Source: JAVEDQ01 sp963783105 (GTDB taxonomy: Bacteria > Actinomycetota > Actinomycetes > Frankiales > Frankiaceae). From it: a DNA stretch of 64,000 bases. Numbering within the stretch: the first letter of the stretch is position 1; each line of letters begins with the position of its first letter. The notes under the pieces are model-generated. The model was not told the DNA's origin. It did not search any database and saw nothing but the letters and a program-made list of their open reading frames with translations. Location: NCBI GenBank assembly GCA_963783105.1, contig CAWAMI010000007.1, positions 496,001-560,000 on the forward strand. The letters run 5' to 3'. Below, one piece after another: positions 61,075 through 64,000 of the stretch. Position numbers and translations under genes: made by a program.

Positions 61075-61104
61075 CGCCGGTCGCTGACGCCGGTCGCTGA
61101 CGCC
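61070..61104 (+). repeat. 13-bp tandem repeats across the amidase stop codon
   Basis: GCTGACGCCGGTC occurs at 61070-61082 and 61083-61095, with a partial third copy to 61104. The TGA stop (61072-61074) is in the first copy. Confidence 0.9.
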
Positions 61105-61116
61105 CGGCCGCGGCGC

Positions 61117-62580
61117 TCAGGACGCCGACTGGCGCAGGACGCGGGCGACCTTCTCGAGCATGTCCCGCACGTCCAGCGGCAGCGAGAGCACGTCGGCCGC
61201 CCCCGCCGCCCGCAGGCGCAGCCTCATCGCGGGGTCGGGGTCGAAGCTCAGCACGATCTTCGGCACCAGCGTCGACAGCGGATCGCCGCCGAGCCGGTGC
61301 AGCAGCTCCACCGCCGAGGAGTCGGGCAGGTCGGAGTCGACCAGCACGAGGGCCGGCTGGCTCCTGCGGACCGTCTCCAGCGCCTCGGCCGCCCGGGTCA
61401 CGGGCAGCACCTCGACGTTGAGGCGACTGGCGAGCGCGCGGCTCACCATCGCTTGGGCGGCGGGCTCCGGCGAGACGTACACGACGGTGCCGAGCACGCC
61501 CGGAGGATGCGGGGCGCTCTGCCCGTCCAGCTCGCGGACGTCGAGCGCCGGCAGCGTGACGCGGAACGCGGTGCCGTGGCCCAGCCTGCTCGTCGCGGAC
61601 AGCTCGCCGCCCATCGCGCTGACGAGCGCCTGCGACATGGCCAGGCCCAGGCCGGTGCCCTCGACCGCGGTCCGTTCCTGCCCGAGCCGCTCGAAGGGGC
61701 GGAACAGCCGGTGCAGCTGCCCCGGGTCGATCCCGGGCCCGTCGTCCTCGACCTCGATGCGGACGAGCTCGGAGCCGGTCGGGGACGCGACGGCGTCGAC
61801 CCCGACCCGGACCGTGCCACCCTCCCGGCCGTACTTCACGGCGTTGCCGATGAGGTTCAGCAGCACCTGCCACAGCCGCCGCCGGTCGGCGAGGGCGACC
61901 GGGGCGGTCTGCGGCTCGACGTAGCGGCGGATGGCCCGCTTGGCGGCGAGCGGCTCGACGAGGTCGACGACCCCCTGCACGACATCGAGCACGGGCACCG
62001 GGCCGACGTCGAGGTCGACGCCGCCGGTGCGCAAGCGGGAGAGGTCGAGCACGTCGTCGAGCAGCGACTGGATGTGCCGGCCGCCGACGAGAATCCGGTC
62101 GACGGCGTCGCGCTGCTCGGGTGGGGGGTCCTCGAGTTCGAGGAGCTGCGCGAAGCCGAGCATCGCGTTCAGCGGCGTCCGGAGCTCGTGGCCGAGGTGG
62201 GCGACGAACTCGTCGCGTTCGGCGAGTTCACGCTCGGCCACCTCCCGGGCCCGCAGGTCGTGGGTGTCGCGGGCGAGGAGCAGGACGCCCTCGTCGTCGC
62301 TGGCCAGCGTGCACGAGTAGCAGAGGACCGCGCCGGCGGCGTCCACGAGGTCGACGAGCCCGGTCCATGAGCGCGAGCCCGACAGGGCCTCCTCGAGCGC
62401 CGCCCGCCGCCGCGCGGACAGCGTCGGGGCCACCGTGTCGAGCAACTCGACCAGCGCCATTCCCTCGCCGCCCCGATCGCCGAGGAACGCGGTCGCTGCG
62501 GGATTGAGGCGCTCGATCCGGCCGGCCCGGTTCGCGAGGAGGACCAGGTCCGGCACCCGCTCGAACAGCAGGGACAGCAC
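61117..62580 (-). CDS. Hybrid PAS histidine kinase with degenerate receiver
   Basis: 487 residues from the GTG at 62580, chosen because a TACTGT box ends 6 nt upstream (GTG at 62586 adds two). PAS-like sensor at 1-110, HisKA with His131 in FVAHLGHELRTPLNAM, ATPase with LLNLIGNAVKYG, DDGPGID and GTGLGLAMSQAL. The C-terminal receiver has Asp in LVLVDSDLP, but the conserved Lys site reads LSLPLD. No membrane helix, so it is a soluble kinase. Cognate regulator not adjacent. Confidence 0.93.
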   Translation of the reverse strand: MLSLLFERVPDLVLLANRAGRIERLNPAATAFLGDRGGEGMALVELLDTVAPTLSARRRAALEEALSGSRSWTGLVDLVDAAGAVLCYSCTLASDDEGVLLLARDTHDLRAREVAERELAERDEFVAHLGHELRTPLNAMLGFAQLLELEDPPPEQRDAVDRILVGGRHIQSLLDDVLDLSRLRTGGVDLDVGPVPVLDVVQGVVDLVEPLAAKRAIRRYVEPQTAPVALADRRRLWQVLLNLIGNAVKYGREGGTVRVGVDAVASPTGSELVRIEVEDDGPGIDPGQLHRLFRPFERLGQERTAVEGTGLGLAMSQALVSAMGGELSATSRLGHGTAFRVTLPALDVRELDGQSAPHPPGVLGTVVYVSPEPAAQAMVSRALASRLNVEVLPVTRAAEALETVRRSQPALVLVDSDLPDSSAVELLHRLGGDPLSTLVPKIVLSFDPDPAMRLRLRAAGAADVLSLPLDVRDMLEKVARVLRQSAS

Positions 62581-62586
62581 GTTCAC

Positions 62587-62592
62587 ACAGTA
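62587..62592 (-). promoter_or_regulatory. Putative -10 box (TACTGT) for the hybrid kinase
   Basis: Minus-strand TACTGT followed by GTGAAC and then GTG at 62580; a start there leaves 6 nt, matching the other leaderless-type genes. No Shine-Dalgarno. Confidence 0.45.
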
Positions 62593-62616
62593 AAGGCCAC
62601 GAGGCACAGTGGCGGA

Positions 62617-62913
62617 ATGCTCGTGGCATTCAGCGTCAGCCCGCTCGGCGGGGAATCGGACAGCGTCGGGGCCGCCGTGGCCGAGGCCGTGCGCGTGGTG
62701 CGCGCCTCCGGTCTGCCGACGGAGACCAACGCGATGTTCACCCTCGTCGAGGGGGAGTGGGACGAGGTGATGGACGTGGTCCGTCGGGCCACGGAGGCGG
62801 TCGCGGCCGTCGCGCCGCGCGTCTCGCTCGTCCTCAAAGCCGACCTGCGGGCCGGCGTCACCGGCGCGATGAACTCCAAGGTCGAGTCCGTGGAGCGGCA
62901 CCTCGCCGGATGA
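62617..62913 (+). CDS. MTH1187/YkoF-type thiamine-binding protein
   Basis: 98 residues. MTH1187-like fold: MLVAFSVSPLGGESDSVGAAV at the start and RVSLVLKADLRAG, then VESVERHL near the end. Family members bind thiamine or similar ligands in the cytoplasm; the exact ligand here is not shown. ATG at 62617. Divergent from the kinase; followed by a strong dyad. Confidence 0.85.
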   Translation: MLVAFSVSPLGGESDSVGAAVAEAVRVVRASGLPTETNAMFTLVEGEWDEVMDVVRRATEAVAAVAPRVSLVLKADLRAGVTGAMNSKVESVERHLAG

Positions 62914-62936
62914 CGCCGGACTACCCGGTGGCTGCG

Positions 62937-62970
62937 TAAGTTCCAGCCGGTCAGGACCGGCTGGAACTTA
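62937..62970. terminator. Perfect 16-bp inverted repeat, bidirectional terminator candidate
   Basis: TAAGTTCCAGCCGGTC (62937-62952) and its exact complement (62955-62970) flank AG. It sits between two convergent genes (ends at 62913 and 62997) and can form a hairpin on either transcript. A short T-rich arm end (AACTTA) exists, but no long T-run. Confidence 0.65.
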
Positions 62971-62996
62971 CTCAACCGCAGTCTTGGGGTCCTCGA

Positions 62997-63242
62997 TCAG
63001 GAGGCGGCGGCGGGGCCCGCGTGGTCCGCCTCGGACAGCTGCTTGAGCAGCTCCGAGCAGCGCTGCGCGCGCTCCTGGTCCTCCTGCTGGACCTGCTTGA
63101 AGAACGACGCCACCTCGTCCTGCCCGGCGTTCTCGGCGTCGCGCACGTACTGCCCGTAGTCGTGCCCGGCCTTCAGCGCGTGGTACTGGATGCTGATCAG
63201 GTCGAAGGCGATGTCGGTGAAGCCGGTCTCTCCGGTGGCCAT
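62997..63242 (-). CDS. Small helical protein, ferritin-like family member
   Basis: 81 residues from the ATG at 63242 with GAGGAG 9 nt upstream. All-helical, with FDLISIQYHALKAGHDYGQY, EVASFFKQVQQEDQERAQR and a short Ala tail. Similar small proteins in actinobacteria and cyanobacteria (from memory) are often grouped with ferritin-like helical bundles. No proven function. The 161 bp upstream hold no evident site apart from the ribosome site. Confidence 0.75.
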   Translation of the reverse strand: MATGETGFTDIAFDLISIQYHALKAGHDYGQYVRDAENAGQDEVASFFKQVQQEDQERAQRCSELLKQLSEADHAGPAAAS

Positions 63243-63403
63243 CTGAGGGCTCCTCTCGTCGGAACGAATGCGGTGATCCGGACTTACCCGGCGTTTCTGA
63301 CTGGATGTCACCCTTTCCGGCTCCGTTTCGGCCGCCGCCTTTCGAGGCGCGAACAGCGGCACACGAGTTCTCCGCCCGAGGCAGGGCACCTGCACGTTGA
63401 CGT

Positions 63404-64000
63404 TCAGGCGGTCCGTGGCGTGGGTGCGGTGAAGGCGGCGGGTCCGAGATGTTTCGTGGCGACGTCGCGGGCGAGCTCGGTGAGCTTGCGGTTGTTGTTG
63501 CGGGCATGGTTGCGCAGTTCTTGGAATGCCTCGTCGACGGTGATGTCCAGGTATTCCGCGAGCACGCCTTTGGCCTGCTCGATGACGACGCGACTGTGCA
63601 GGGCCGCTTGGAGTTGGTCGGAGAGCAGTTGCCGGTCGCTGATGCTTCGTTGCTGGAGCAGGCCGGTCGCGGCGACCTGAGCCATGGCCTGCGCGATTCG
63701 CAGCTCGACGTCGGTGAACGGCTCGTTTGTGGTGCGGAAGAGGTTGAGCGCGCCGAGAATCGTGCCGCGGAGCCGCAGGGGTATGGCACAGGTCCACTGC
63801 AAGCACTGCTGGGTCGCGGCGTCCGCGAACTCCGGCCAGCGCTGCCGCCCCTCGAGCGCCGAGGCGGTGACGGTGCCGCCGGTGTGGAAGGCGTCCAGGC
63901 AGGGTCCCTGCTCGTTCTGCAGCTCGAAGAGCTCGAGCCTGCGCATGCGCTCGTCGGAGGAGGCGAGGAGCCGCAGGACGCCTCGGTCGTCGGCCAGCAT
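63404..64000 (-). CDS. GAF-ANTAR regulator, cut by right window edge
   Basis: 198 codons are visible. The first codon at 64000 is an ATG at the edge, but family members continue upstream with more of the GAF domain, so it is likely internal. GAF part: LELFELQNEQGPCLDAFHTG and IPLRLRGTILGALNLFR. Residues about 125-185 form the ANTAR RNA-binding domain (SRVVIEQAKGVLAEYLDITVDEAFQELRNHAR), which binds antiterminator hairpins. Expected role: light, redox or ligand sensing linked to transcription antitermination. Confidence 0.88.
   Translation of the reverse strand: MLADDRGVLRLLASSDERMRRLELFELQNEQGPCLDAFHTGGTVTASALEGRQRWPEFADAATQQCLQWTCAIPLRLRGTILGALNLFRTTNEPFTDVELRIAQAMAQVAATGLLQQRSISDRQLLSDQLQAALHSRVVIEQAKGVLAEYLDITVDEAFQELRNHARNNNRKLTELARDVATKHLGPAAFTAPTPRTA

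Overview
The window is a high-GC actinobacterial chromosome segment. Signs are the GTG/TTG-rich starts, the fused Kgd 2-oxoglutarate enzyme with its small DUF6104 neighbour, NucS, a MurA with Asp at the catalytic position, a DivIVA-type coiled-coil protein, LGFP repeats, and the conserved order argS-lysA-hom-thrC-thrB-rho-rpmE-prfA-prmC-tsaC-glyA-wecA-atp-pduO-murA. Order or genus cannot be fixed from the sequence alone; a filamentous or Pseudonocardiales/Frankiales-like actinomycete is a reasonable guess. Almost everything is chromosomal core; I see no phage, insertion sequence, CRISPR array or transferred island.

Layout. 1-7.9 kb: truncated glycosyltransferase, small membrane protein, DUF6104 protein, kgd, and a secreted HEXXH protease with LGFP repeats. 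8-13 kb: a PAS-GGDEF-EAL c-di-GMP enzyme, a membrane-fused spermidine-synthase-like protein and tRNA-Arg(CCG). 13-20.7 kb: a response regulator, a frameshifted DUF3105 lipoprotein, then argS and the lysine/threonine genes in tightly coupled order. 21-28.2 kb: rho, a PknH-sensor-like protein, L31, release factor 1 and its methyltransferase, the tRNA t6A enzyme TsaC/Sua5, and a PIG-L deacetylase. 28.2-40 kb: DUF2071 protein, glyA, wecA-like gene and the ATP synthase genes. 40-43.7 kb: cobalamin adenosyltransferase, murA and small proteins. 43.7-60.1 kb: a broken ethylmalonyl-CoA mutase-like gene, nucS, fused 3-hydroxyacyl-CoA dehydrogenase, ccr, mce, thiolase and meaB among membrane and coiled-coil proteins. 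60.1-64 kb: amidase lipoprotein, hybrid histidine kinase, thiamine-binding-type protein, and a GAF-ANTAR regulator cut by the right edge.

How they work together. Thiolase, 3-hydroxybutyryl-CoA dehydrogenase, crotonyl-CoA carboxylase/reductase, ethylmalonyl-CoA mutase, epimerase, the MeaB G-protein chaperone and the PduO adenosyltransferase make up most of an ethylmalonyl-CoA pathway with its B12 support, spread over about 20 kb. The ATP synthase locus is unusual in three ways: an acidic Ser/Asp tail on alpha, an epsilon reduced to its beta-sandwich, and a strong hairpin plus a small ORF separating atpD from atpC.

Two cross-cutting patterns stand out. At least ten genes lacking a Shine-Dalgarno sequence have a TANNNT box ending 6-8 nt before the start codon, which suggests leaderless mRNAs. 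Several genes carry short tandem duplications (8-17 bp) across or next to the stop codon. Two genes (DUF3105 and the mutase) have one-base frame errors that may be sequencing errors or real lesions.
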